Shown here: positions 1 through 8,474 of the stretch, piece after piece
How positions within the stretch are numbered: position 1 is the stretch's first letter
Layout: the number at the start of each line of letters is the position of its first letter
Assembly (NCBI RefSeq): GCF_025245835.1
Contig: NZ_JAOBWS010000002.1
Span: 124,001-188,000, forward strand
Length of the DNA stretch: 64,000 nucleotides
Direction: 5' to 3'
DNA from: Rheinheimera sp. 4Y26
GTDB lineage: Bacteria > Pseudomonadota > Gammaproteobacteria > Enterobacterales > Alteromonadaceae
Program-made: the position numbers and the translations under genes
Notes under the pieces: model-generated
What the model was told of the DNA's origin: nothing
Databases searched by the model: none
The model's input: the letters and a program-made list of their open reading frames with translations, nothing else

Positions 1-93
1 GGTCTGGCGAAAAGAGCGGCCTTGGGTGGCTCATCACCACAACAGGTTGCGGCTGCACTAAAGGCCGCACAAAATTGGTTTGCGGCGTTATAA
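1..93 (+). CDS. argH: argininosuccinate lyase, C-terminal end (partial)
   Basis: An open frame runs from the window edge to a TAA at 91-93 and gives 30 residues. The stretch KRAALGGSSPQQVAAAL closely resembles the C-terminus of enterobacterial ArgH (KRAAKGGVSPQQVAQAI as I remember it). ArgH releases arginine and fumarate from argininosuccinate in the last step of arginine synthesis. The gene is cut by the window, so only the tail can be judged. It converges on mrcA across a strong inverted repeat. Confidence 0.75.
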   Translation, partial: GLAKRAALGGSSPQQVAAALKAAQNWFAAL

Positions 94-101
94 AACCCGG
101 T

Positions 102-155
102 AACCGCAGGAAACAAAAAACCGGCATTGATGCCGGTTTTTTGTTTCCTGCGGTT
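102..155. terminator. Bidirectional terminator between argH and mrcA
   Basis: A perfect 26-bp inverted repeat (102-127 with 130-155) around a 2-base centre. The GC-rich core CCGGCAT/ATGCCGG is flanked by an A-run on the left and a T-run on the right, so it can act as an intrinsic terminator for either strand. The pairing continues beyond the U-tract into AACCGCAGGAAAC/GTTTCCTGCGGTT, which is longer than a terminator needs. Confidence 0.85.
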
Positions 156-193
156 GCTGCTAAAAGCAACATCCCACTAAAAGGCCTGATGCT

Positions 194-2743
194 TTAACGG
201 AAAATATCAATTTCCGCAGGTTTTTGCTGATCTGCAGGTAAATCAGGATTGGTAGGCGCGGCATATTGAGTCGGTTCAGTGCCCTGGCGGAAAAACTCAA
301 AACTGCTGCTGTTGTCGGTGGCCTGGCTTAATAAACCGGTTTTGTTGTCAATCCGCACCGACACTATACCCACAGGAGCGGGCGGGAATTTTTCCGGCAG
401 ATCTTTTAGCGCCAGTTCTGCAAAGTTTTGCCAAACCGGCAAAGCAGTGCGGGCACCAGACTCACCACCGGCAACCTGATCCACACCCAGATTGCTGTTC
501 CAGGCAGTTTTACCCAGCACACTTTCAGCGTCATCAAAACCAACCCAGCTGGTGATCACCAGATCCGGGGTAAAACCGGAAAACCAGGTGTCTTTCACAT
601 CATTGGTGGTACCGGTTTTACCGGACAAATCACGGCGTTTTAATGCCCTCAGATTTTTGGCGGTACCGTCCCAGCCGTCACCACCCCAAATGGCGCTTTT
701 CATCGCTTCGGCAATTAAAAAAGCGTTTTGGGCAGAAATTACTCTGGGGGCAAACTCAGCTGTGGCTTTTATTTCAGCTTCGGCTGGCGCTGCATTGTCT
801 GTATCAGCGGCCTGGGCCGCTGCCTGCAATGTGGCTTCGGCTTGTGCTACTGCCGCGCAGTCATCACATACCTGTACCGGCTTATGCTCATAAATCAGAT
901 TGTTCTGATCATCCAGAATTTTGGTAATGATATAGGGTTTAACCAAATGACCACCGTTGGCAAACACGGCATAACCAGTCGCCAGTTCCATCGGCGTTAA
1001 TGAAGCTGAGCCCAAAGCCAAAGTCTGGTTGCGTGGCAAATCCGATTTATGAAAACCAAATTTAGCTAAGTGATTGATGGTGTTATCAATACCTACTCCG
1101 CTGATAAGTCGCACCGACACCACGTTTTTTGATTTAGCCAGCGCCTCACGCAAGCGGATAGGGCCGTCATAAACGTCAGGTGAGTTTTTTGGCCGCCAGG
1201 CGGTGCCTGAACCTGCATCCCATTCATGGATGGGGGCGTCATTAATGATGGAAGCCAGGGTATAACCATGCTCCAGCGCCGCCGAATAAATAAATGGTTT
1301 TATATTTGACCCTACCTGACGGTTGGCCTGAGTCACGCGGTTAAACTGTGTTAAACCAAAACTGTAACCACCAACCAATGCCCGCACCGCACCATCATTT
1401 GGATCCAGCGCCACCAGCGCACTACTGGCCTGAGGCAGCTGGCTTAACCGCCAGTTGCCCTGTTGCTCACGCACATAGACCAGCATACCTGGCGCCAGGA
1501 TCTGGCCGGCATTTTTCGGTGGATTGGCCTGACGCTCATTGCTGATAAAAGCACGGGCCCATTTCATACCGTCCCAGCCCAGCTCAATTTTACGGCCACC
1601 GGCCAAAGTTAAAGCGGCTGACTTTTGCTGCACTGCTGTGACGACCGCAGGTTGTAATTTTTCAATGGCATCCTGCTCATCCAGATAGGCCAAAATGGCT
1701 TCATCCGACAAACGTTTATCTTCAGTAAAACTAAAACTACCGTCCGGGTTGTCTTGTTTAGTGGCAGGCCATACTACGGCTACGGGGCCACGGAAACCGT
1801 GGCGCTCGTCGTAGTTGTGCAGGTTTTGTTGCAGTGCAGCAACAGCACGGGCCTGCTGCGCAGAATTCACCGTCGTAAATACCTGAAAGCCTTTGGAGTA
1901 AGCTTCTTCTTCACCATAAGTGTCCACCACTTCCTGGCGCACCATTTCGGCCAAATAGGGGGCTGAGGCGGTAATTTGCGCGCCATGTAATTTGGAAACA
2001 ATAGGGGCCTGCACGGCTTCATCATGTTGTTGTTGAGTGATGTAACCCACAGTCAACATCCGGCCCAGCACTATATTACGACGGGCGCGGGCACGGCTTG
2101 GGGAGCGTACCGGATTTAATACGGAAGGTGCCTGTGGCAGGCCGGCAATAATAGCGATTTCAGATAAAGTCAGATCCTGAATGTTTTTGCCAAAATAAAC
2201 CTGAGCTGCAGCGCCAACACCAAAAGCACGTTGACCCAATTCAATCCGATTCAGGTACAACTCCAGAATTTCATCTTTGGTCAGCAGCTCTTCAATATGA
2301 AATGCTAAAAAGATTTCTTTTATTTTGCGGATTATTTTCTTTTCCCGGCTGAGGAAAAACAATCTGGCTAACTGTTGGGTAATAGTGCTGGCACCCTGAC
2401 TATAATCGCCAGTGGTAGCAACCACTGTTGCAGCCCGGAACACGCCGATCAGATCTATGCCCGGATGTTCGTAAAAACGTGCATCTTCGGTTGCAAGTAC
2501 CGCCTGGATCAATAAAGGTGGTATTTCATTGATCTTCAGAGGGATCCTGCGCTTCTCACCAAATTGTGAAATCAGCTCACCGTCCTGGCTAAATACGCGC
2601 ATCGGCGTTTGCAGCCTGACATCTTTGAGTGTTTCCACACTGGGCAGGTCATCTTTCAGATAGATATAGCTGCCAAATATCAAAGTTACGCCAAGGATCG
2701 CGCAGCTGAGGGTGATAATTACCAGTTTTTTAAGCCAAGACAC
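194..2743 (-). CDS. mrcA: Penicillin-binding protein 1A (class A, bifunctional)
   Basis: Class A PBP that polymerises glycan strands from lipid II and crosslinks their peptides; anchored in the inner membrane by an N-terminal helix with its enzymatic part in the periplasm. Counting from the upstream TTG at 2776, the GT51 domain shows EDARFYEHPG (Glu97 the likely catalytic acid) and GASTITQQLAR. The transpeptidase domain has SNIK (Ser490, Lys493), SKN and KTGTT, separated from GT51 by an OB-like segment. Length (about 850 residues) is normal for the family. I chose the GTG at 2743 (MSWLKKLVII) because it places the membrane helix directly at the N-terminus as in relatives, but the TTG at 2776 remains possible; neither has a strong ribosome binding site. 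Divergent from pilM, an old gammaproteobacterial arrangement. Confidence 0.95.
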   Translation of the reverse strand: MSWLKKLVIITLSCAILGVTLIFGSYIYLKDDLPSVETLKDVRLQTPMRVFSQDGELISQFGEKRRIPLKINEIPPLLIQAVLATEDARFYEHPGIDLIGVFRAATVVATTGDYSQGASTITQQLARLFFLSREKKIIRKIKEIFLAFHIEELLTKDEILELYLNRIELGQRAFGVGAAAQVYFGKNIQDLTLSEIAIIAGLPQAPSVLNPVRSPSRARARRNIVLGRMLTVGYITQQQHDEAVQAPIVSKLHGAQITASAPYLAEMVRQEVVDTYGEEEAYSKGFQVFTTVNSAQQARAVAALQQNLHNYDERHGFRGPVAVVWPATKQDNPDGSFSFTEDKRLSDEAILAYLDEQDAIEKLQPAVVTAVQQKSAALTLAGGRKIELGWDGMKWARAFISNERQANPPKNAGQILAPGMLVYVREQQGNWRLSQLPQASSALVALDPNDGAVRALVGGYSFGLTQFNRVTQANRQVGSNIKPFIYSAALEHGYTLASIINDAPIHEWDAGSGTAWRPKNSPDVYDGPIRLREALAKSKNVVSVRLISGVGIDNTINHLAKFGFHKSDLPRNQTLALGSASLTPMELATGYAVFANGGHLVKPYIITKILDDQNNLIYEHKPVQVCDDCAAVAQAEATLQAAAQAADTDNAAPAEAEIKATAEFAPRVISAQNAFLIAEAMKSAIWGGDGWDGTAKNLRALKRRDLSGKTGTTNDVKDTWFSGFTPDLVITSWVGFDDAESVLGKTAWNSNLGVDQVAGGESGARTALPVWQNFAELALKDLPEKFPPAPVGIVSVRIDNKTGLLSQATDNSSSFEFFRQGTEPTQYAAPTNPDLPADQQKPAEIDIFR

Positions 2744-2804
2744 TGAATAGCCCCAATTTTTACTCCCATTTACCAAAATAGGCTGCTAGTATAAATTTAT
2801 TAGC

Positions 2805-2842
2805 AGTCGTTAAAGCGCTTTAGATCCGTTTTAAAAACGACT
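2805..2842. promoter_or_regulatory. Inverted repeats in the mrcA-pilM divergent region
   Basis: AGTCGTT (2805-2811) is matched by AACGACT (2836-2842), and inside lies a perfect 12-bp palindrome TAAAGCGCTTTA (2811-2822). It sits between two divergent starts and could be an operator. No regulator can be assigned from the sequence. Confidence 0.3.
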
Positions 2843-2896
2843 AAGCTAGAAATCAAAACCATAATAATCATAAATTTGATACGGCCGCAGGAAGCT

Positions 2897-3976
2897 ATGA
2901 TAAATCGCCTGTTTCATACAAAAAACCCTTTAATTCTGGGGGTAGACATTGGTGCCCACACCGTGAAGGCTGTATTACTCAGTCAGCATGGTCCGCATTA
3001 TAAAGTAGAAGCCTTTGCAATTGAACCTATGATTAAAGGATCGATGAACGAGCGCGAAATCCAGGACATCGAAGCCGTAGGCAACGTCATCAGTAAAATC
3101 CGCAAAAAGATTCCAAAATCAGTGAAGTTTGCTGCTGCTGCAGTGTCGGGTTCGACCGTGATCAGCAAAGTTATCTTTATGGATGCAAATTTATCCGATA
3201 ACGAACTGGCCAGTCAGATTGAAGTTGAAGCTGATAGCCTGATCCCATATCCGCTCAGTGAAGTGAGTATGGATTTTGAAAAACAGGATTTAAATCCAAA
3301 CGACCCGTCTAAAGTAAACGTGTTGCTTAGTGCCGCCCGTACTGAAAGTGTGCAAACCCGCGTCAGTGCGCTGGATCAAGGGGACTTTACCGCCAAAGTT
3401 ATCGATGTAGAAAGTTATGCGTTAAGCCGCGCTGCTGAACTTTGTTATAAACAGCTACCCAGTGATGCCAAATCCAAGCTGGTTGCTGTGGTGGATATCG
3501 GTGCCACTATGACCTTACTCAGCATCATGGAAGGTGGCAAAGTGTTATACACCCGTGATCAGATGTTTGGTGGAGAACAATACACCCGCAGTATTGTTTC
3601 TTATTATGGTAAAACTTACGAAGAGGCCGAGCAGGCCAAAGTGAATAATGATTTACCACCCAACTATACCTTTGAGGTGCTAGCCCCGTTCCAGACCATG
3701 TTATTACAGCAGGTCAGGCGTGGTATTCAGATGTATCTGACCACTTCAGGGCGTGACAATATCGATTATCTGTTGATTTCAGGTGGTACCAGTTTAATTG
3801 AAGGTGTGGATAAGTTACTCACCGACGAGCTGGGCATTCACACTGTCGTGGCTAATCCATTCTTAAATATGGAAACAGCGACTTCAGTGGACCGTGAATT
3901 ACTCAATCAGGTTGCCCCTCAATTGATGGTTGCCAGTGGTCTGGCGTTACGGAGTTTTTCGACATGGCATATATAA
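2897..3976 (+). CDS. pilM: Type IV pilus inner-membrane platform protein PilM
   Basis: Actin-like cytoplasmic protein that binds the N-terminal tail of PilN and links the pilus motor to the PilNOP alignment complex. The N-terminal LGVDIGAHTVKAVLL is the phosphate-1 type motif of the FtsA/PilM fold; VAVVDIGATMT is the second nucleotide-binding motif and YLLISGGTSLIEG the third. The start is the ATG at 2897, 5 bases behind an AGGAAG; an in-frame TTG at 2876 lacks such a site. The gene is 359 residues long, usual for the family, and its end overlaps pilN by 13 bases. Confidence 0.95.
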   Translation: MINRLFHTKNPLILGVDIGAHTVKAVLLSQHGPHYKVEAFAIEPMIKGSMNEREIQDIEAVGNVISKIRKKIPKSVKFAAAAVSGSTVISKVIFMDANLSDNELASQIEVEADSLIPYPLSEVSMDFEKQDLNPNDPSKVNVLLSAARTESVQTRVSALDQGDFTAKVIDVESYALSRAAELCYKQLPSDAKSKLVAVVDIGATMTLLSIMEGGKVLYTRDQMFGGEQYTRSIVSYYGKTYEEAEQAKVNNDLPPNYTFEVLAPFQTMLLQQVRRGIQMYLTTSGRDNIDYLLISGGTSLIEGVDKLLTDELGIHTVVANPFLNMETATSVDRELLNQVAPQLMVASGLALRSFSTWHI

Positions 3977-4575
3977 ACCTATTGCCGTGGCGTGAAGCGC
4001 AGCGGAAACAACAACAAACACAATTTATGACGATGCTCAGCATGGCGGGCATCTTGAGTTTTGCCGCAGTGTTTGGGTTAAGTGCAGTGTACAGCGCCAA
4101 AATTGAAGGTCAGAACAGTCGCAATGCGTATTTGCAGGGTGAAATCACCGTACTGGAACAACGTATTGTTGAGATCCGCGAGCTGGATGAGAAAAAGAAA
4201 AATCTGCAAAAGCGGATGGAGCTTATCACCCAGCTGCAAAGCAGCCGGAACCTGGGTACCCAGATCATGGATGAAATTGCTGCCGTGGTGCCTGCCGGTG
4301 TGTATTTATCCAATCTGCAAAAACAAGGTCCTTCATTGCTGCTGGTGGGTAAAAGCGAGTCGAACAACCGTTTGTCTAACATGATTCGTTCTGTTGAAAG
4401 TTCTGAGCTGTTAAAAGATCCGTTGCTGGAATTTATAGAAGCGGGTAAAGACCAAAGCCAGATCCTCAGTGATTTTAAAATTCATCTGACGGTAAAAGGT
4501 TTTGAAGCGGTGCAGGGTGAAGCCAAACCGGCGGCTGTGAAACCGGGCACTCCAGCACAGGGGACAGCAAAATGA
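3964..4575 (+). CDS. pilN: Type IV pilus alignment protein PilN
   Basis: Bitopic inner-membrane protein of the pilus alignment complex, pairing with PilO in the periplasm and with PilM through its cytoplasmic tail. The tail INLLPWREA is the diagnostic PilM-binding motif at residues 4-12. One transmembrane helix follows at about residues 23-43, then a coiled-coil and a ferredoxin-like periplasmic domain. Overlaps pilM by 13 and pilO by 4 bases, so the operon is probably translationally coupled. The C-terminal 25 residues are rich in Ala, Pro and Lys and look like a flexible tail. Confidence 0.95.
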   Translation: MAYINLLPWREAQRKQQQTQFMTMLSMAGILSFAAVFGLSAVYSAKIEGQNSRNAYLQGEITVLEQRIVEIRELDEKKKNLQKRMELITQLQSSRNLGTQIMDEIAAVVPAGVYLSNLQKQGPSLLLVGKSESNNRLSNMIRSVESSELLKDPLLEFIEAGKDQSQILSDFKIHLTVKGFEAVQGEAKPAAVKPGTPAQGTAK

Positions 4576-5162
4576 GCATGAATTTTAATCTGGACGAGCT
4601 GAACAACCTTGATATGTCGGATATGGGCTCATGGCCCTTAGCCGGTAAAGTCATTGTGATTGCGGTGTTGTCTATTCTGATTGCCACTTTAACTTTTTTC
4701 CTGCTGGTTGATGACAAAATCACCGCACTGGAAATTTCAGAAGCGAAAGAACAAGAATTACGTCAGGTATACAGAGTGAAATACGCCTCAGCGGTGAACC
4801 TGGAACTGTATAAAAAACAAATGGTAGAAATGGAGCAAACCTTTTCTTACCTGTTAAAACAGTTACCGGCCACTCATGAAACTCCTGGTTTGCTGGACGA
4901 TATTACCTATGCTGGTACTTCTACCGGTTTAACTTTTGTCAAAATCAACTGGTTGCCTGAAATCGAAAAAGACTTTTACACCGAACTGCCGATCAAAATT
5001 GACGTGGTGGGTGATTACCACCAGTTTGGTAACTTCGTCAGTGAAGTTGCAAAACTGCCGCGTATTGTGTCTTTGCATGACTTCTCGGTCAGTACAGACA
5101 AAGAAGAACGTCTGGTGTTTAACGTGGTGGCCAAAACCTACCGGTACAAGGAGGCTCAATAA
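4572..5162 (+). CDS. pilO: Type IV pilus alignment protein PilO
   Basis: Inner-membrane partner of PilN: a short cytoplasmic tail, one transmembrane helix (about residues 27-49, VIVIAVLSILIATLTFFLLV), a coiled coil and a small periplasmic domain. Overlaps pilN by ATGA and pilP by one base. An AGGGGA precedes the start. Length (196 residues) and gene order identify it. Confidence 0.95.
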   Translation: MSMNFNLDELNNLDMSDMGSWPLAGKVIVIAVLSILIATLTFFLLVDDKITALEISEAKEQELRQVYRVKYASAVNLELYKKQMVEMEQTFSYLLKQLPATHETPGLLDDITYAGTSTGLTFVKINWLPEIEKDFYTELPIKIDVVGDYHQFGNFVSEVAKLPRIVSLHDFSVSTDKEERLVFNVVAKTYRYKEAQ

Positions 5163-5698
5163 TGCGTCGTTCCTTACCGGTATTAATCAGTTTGTTTTTG
5201 TTGCAAGGCTGTTATGATGATTTGACCGATATTCAACAGTTTATGAATTCAGTCAAAGCCAGCACACCGGCAAAAATACCGCCGCTGCCTGAAGTAAAAC
5301 AGTTTGTGCATATCAGTTATAAATCAGCAGACAGCCGCAGCCCGTTTAGTGCGCCACGGCCTGAAGCTGTACAGGAAAAATATGCGCAGATCCAGGACTG
5401 TCTGAGTCCGGATCCGTCCAGGCGCAAAGAGCCGTTAGAAAAATACGCTCTGGATAATCTGAAGATGCGCGGCACTTTGGGTGATCAAGACGATATCTGG
5501 GCTTTGATTGAAGCTTCGGACAAAACGTTACACCGGATCAGTAAAAACAATTACCTGGGCTTGTTCCATGGTCGTGTGATTAATGTGGATCCGGCGCAAG
5601 TGGAATTACTGGAACTCATTCCTGATGGTGCAGGTTGTTGGAAAGAACGAACCACAGTACTGCAGATGGCTGAACCAGCAGCTGTAGCCAGCAAATAA
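5162..5698 (+). CDS. pilP: Type IV pilus lipoprotein PilP
   Basis: Periplasmic lipoprotein that connects the PilNO heterodimer to the secretin PilQ. The signal peptide ends in the lipobox LLQGC, making Cys17 the likely lipidated residue. A long flexible proline-containing linker leads to the C-terminal beta domain (about residues 80-165), which in the family binds the N0/N1 region of PilQ. The start codon overlaps the pilO stop as TAATG. 178 residues, normal length. Confidence 0.95.
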   Translation: MRRSLPVLISLFLLQGCYDDLTDIQQFMNSVKASTPAKIPPLPEVKQFVHISYKSADSRSPFSAPRPEAVQEKYAQIQDCLSPDPSRRKEPLEKYALDNLKMRGTLGDQDDIWALIEASDKTLHRISKNNYLGLFHGRVINVDPAQVELLELIPDGAGCWKERTTVLQMAEPAAVASK

Positions 5699-5714
5699 GG
5701 TATGCGAGAGAAGC

Positions 5715-7772
5715 ATGGAAAATACAACTAAAACAATCAAAAAAGTACCAGCCAGCCGTCCTTGGTTACTGGGTTTGCTGTTGCTGTCTGCCTCTCCGGC
5801 GATGGCAGTTCCGCTGCTGTACGATGTTCGTTATAACCCGTTAAGCACAGGCGAAACTGAAATCGAATTTGTGTTCGATGAAGATTTACAGGCTGAGCCT
5901 TCAGTGCAGGTGTTAAACGATCCGTCACGGATTGAGCTGACCTTCGACGAAGCCGATTACGAAGAAAAGCTGGCTGAAGTGGTGATTGATAAAGCCGGTG
6001 TGCAAAAAGCCAAGTCTGAATTTTATAACGAAGGTTTTAAAACTTCGGTTTATCTCGATTACCTGAAGCTGTACCGCACCCGCGTCAAAGGTAACGTGTT
6101 TTATCTGCAGATTTCTGACAATCCAACCGAAGCTGGCCCGGGTCAGACTGCGGATGTAACTCCTACCTATATCAACAAAGTCAACGCCATCGATTTTCGT
6201 CGGGGTGAAAAAGGCGAGGCCCGGGTGCTGGTGTTCTTAAAAGAGAATACTGCTGCGGTCGACGTTTCTGAAAAGCTCGGCAAAATTGTAGTTGAATTCC
6301 ACAACACCGACATTCTGGAAGAGTTGTTATATCAGCTGGACGTGATGGACTTTGGCACTGTGGTGAAAGGGATCGAAACCTTTAAAGAAGGTGCGTTAAC
6401 CCGCTTGGTGATTGAGCCGACTGAAGCCTTTAAGTTTAACTATCAGCAAGTTGACAACATTTTCAGCTTAAGTGTGGAAAAAGACGAATCTGCCGTTGGT
6501 TTTATGGCCGGCGGTAAAGAATACAAAGGCCGTGCTATCTCTTTAAACTTCCAGGATATTCCGGTTCGTACCGTGCTGCAGATCATCGCCGACTATAACG
6601 GTTTTAACCTGGTCACCAGCGACTCGGTCAACGGTAATATCACCTTACGTCTGGACGGTACCCCCTGGGATCAGGCGCTGGATATAGTACTGAAAGTACG
6701 TGGTCTGGATAAACGTATGGATGGCAACATTCTGATGGTGGCGCCAACAGACGAACTGGCAGAACGTGAAGCCAAAGAGTTACAGGCCCGCAATAAAGTG
6801 GAAGAGCTGGAAGCTTTATACTCAGAATTTATTGCAGTGAACTATGCCAAAGCGGCTGACTTAGCCAACCTGTTGAGCAATAAAGACGCTTCATTATTAA
6901 CAGCCCGTGGTGTGGTGTCGGTAGACGACAGAACCAACACTATCCTGTTAAAAGACACCGCCAAGGCCATTGAAAACGTACGCCGTTTAGTCGAGCGTTT
7001 AGACGTACCGGTAAAACAGGTGTTGATTGAATCCCGCATGGTCACGGTCAAAGACAGCGTGGCGGACGAACTGGGTATTCGCTGGGGTTTTAACGACCAG
7101 CAGCTTACCAAAGGTGTAGGTGGTAGCTCCGAAGCGGCCAATGATCTTGCCAACGGCGTGATTCCAGGTCTGGGAGACAGATATAACGTCAATCTGCCGT
7201 TAAATTCAGAGTCTGCCGGCCGTATTGGTTTCCATATTGCCAAGTTAGGCGACGGTACGCTGATTGATTTGGAACTGTCGGCACTGGAAGAAGAAAACAA
7301 AGCGGAAATTGTGGCTTCACCCCGTATTTCGACAGCCAACCAGAAAAAAGCCCGTATTGAGCAGGGTGTGGAAATTCCATACGTACAGTCAGCATCAAGC
7401 GGTGCTACTACAGTGGAATTTAAAAAGGCGGTATTAAGCCTGGAAGTAACACCTCAGGTTACACCGGATAACAAAATTATCCTGGACCTGGTGGTGACGC
7501 AGGATACCGAAGGTAAAATTGTACCCACAGCAACAGGTAACGCTGTGGCCATTGATACCCAGCGCATTCAGACTCAGGTGCTGGTAGATAACGGTGAAAC
7601 CATAGTGTTGGGTGGTATTTACCAGCAACAAACGGTCAATACTGTGCAAAAGGTACCTTTCTTCGGCGATATTCCATACGTTGGCGCAATGTTCCGCCGC
7701 TCACTGGATAAAACCGAGAAGAAAGAACTCCTGATTTTCGTCACGCCAAAAATTCTGACTGAAAACAAATAA
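5715..7772 (+). CDS. pilQ: Type IV pilus secretin PilQ
   Basis: Outer-membrane secretin through which the pilus leaves the cell. The order seen is a signal peptide (AMAVP cleavage region near residue 32), two AMIN domains that bind peptidoglycan (about 35-130 and 155-255), an N0/STN domain (RAISLNFQDIPVRTVLQIIADYNGFN, about 275-345), an N1 domain with the ring-building fold, and the secretin barrel domain (about 440-685) ending in VPFFGDIPYVGAMFRR and a LLIFVTPKIL terminal strand. 685 residues is typical. Last gene of the pil operon, 16 bases behind pilP. Confidence 0.96.
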   Translation: MENTTKTIKKVPASRPWLLGLLLLSASPAMAVPLLYDVRYNPLSTGETEIEFVFDEDLQAEPSVQVLNDPSRIELTFDEADYEEKLAEVVIDKAGVQKAKSEFYNEGFKTSVYLDYLKLYRTRVKGNVFYLQISDNPTEAGPGQTADVTPTYINKVNAIDFRRGEKGEARVLVFLKENTAAVDVSEKLGKIVVEFHNTDILEELLYQLDVMDFGTVVKGIETFKEGALTRLVIEPTEAFKFNYQQVDNIFSLSVEKDESAVGFMAGGKEYKGRAISLNFQDIPVRTVLQIIADYNGFNLVTSDSVNGNITLRLDGTPWDQALDIVLKVRGLDKRMDGNILMVAPTDELAEREAKELQARNKVEELEALYSEFIAVNYAKAADLANLLSNKDASLLTARGVVSVDDRTNTILLKDTAKAIENVRRLVERLDVPVKQVLIESRMVTVKDSVADELGIRWGFNDQQLTKGVGGSSEAANDLANGVIPGLGDRYNVNLPLNSESAGRIGFHIAKLGDGTLIDLELSALEEENKAEIVASPRISTANQKKARIEQGVEIPYVQSASSGATTVEFKKAVLSLEVTPQVTPDNKIILDLVVTQDTEGKIVPTATGNAVAIDTQRIQTQVLVDNGETIVLGGIYQQQTVNTVQKVPFFGDIPYVGAMFRRSLDKTEKKELLIFVTPKILTENK

Positions 7773-7787
7773 AGTCTTGCTCTGAGC

Positions 7788-7815
7788 TTCACAGGACCCA
7801 GCCGGGTCCTGTGAA
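7788..7815 (+). terminator. Stem-loop between pilQ and aroK
   Basis: A perfect 12-bp stem (TTCACAGGACCC / GGGTCCTGTGAA) around AGCC, starting 15 bases after the pilQ stop. No T-run follows, so it may be a weak or Rho-assisted terminator, an mRNA-stabilising hairpin or a processing site between pilQ and aroK. A second small hairpin, AGCTT-GCT-AAGCT, follows immediately. Confidence 0.5.
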
Positions 7816-7931
7816 ATTTAGCTTGCTAAGCTATCGGCAAAACTGACATAATTCAGCGCTTCAAATTTTCGTGGGAGCTTTTAGGTCCTGACATCAACCC
7901 TCATTTAGTTAGCTGATTAGCATTACGACAT

Positions 7932-8450
7932 ATGGCAGAGAAACGCAATATCTTCCTTGTTGGCCCTATGGGCGCAGGAAAAAGTACCATTGGCCGTCAT
8001 TTAGCAGAAATGCTGCATCTCGACTTCTACGATTCAGATCAGGAAATTGAGCGCCGTACCGGTGCCGACATTGCCTGGGTTTTTGATTTGGAAGGCGAAG
8101 AAGGCTTCCGCATTCGTGAAGAAAACGTCATTGAAGACCTGACCGAACTGCAGGGCATAGTCCTGGCAACTGGCGGTGGCTCGGTGTTGAGCAAAGAAAC
8201 GCGTAACCGTTTATCAGCTCGTGGCATTGTAGTTTATCTGGAAACGCCGATTGAAAAGCAGGTTGCCAGAACCCAGCGGGATAAACGCCGCCCGTTATTA
8301 CAAACTGAAGAAGCACCACAACATGTGCTGGAACGTCTGGCTGCTGAACGTAATCCGTTGTATGAAGAAATCGCCGATTTCACTATCCGGACTGACGAAC
8401 AAAGCGCCCGTTCTGTTGCCAATCAGATTGTTGAACAACTGGGTTTTTAA
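7932..8450 (+). CDS. aroK: Shikimate kinase I
   Basis: Phosphorylates shikimate at O3 using ATP, the fifth step of the common aromatic pathway, in the cytoplasm. The Walker [10 protein letters not shown] is at residues 11-19, the shikimate-binding DSD lies near 34-36, and GGG (ATGGGSV) near 78-82. The lid region carries RDKRRPLL. 172 residues, normal length. No strong ribosome binding site is visible before the ATG. Followed by aroB as in many gammaproteobacteria. Confidence 0.96.
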   Translation: MAEKRNIFLVGPMGAGKSTIGRHLAEMLHLDFYDSDQEIERRTGADIAWVFDLEGEEGFRIREENVIEDLTELQGIVLATGGGSVLSKETRNRLSARGIVVYLETPIEKQVARTQRDKRRPLLQTEEAPQHVLERLAAERNPLYEEIADFTIRTDEQSARSVANQIVEQLGF

Positions 8451-8474
8451 TTTTTCCAGCTAAGGGGACTGTCG

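Noticed and set aside
492-893. 133-codon forward frame inside mrcA
   Set aside because: Antisense shadow of the PBP1A transpeptidase region.
6842-7339. 165-codon reverse frame inside pilQ
   Set aside because: Fully inside a well-conserved secretin gene, no ribosome binding site, Ser/Thr-rich shadow composition.
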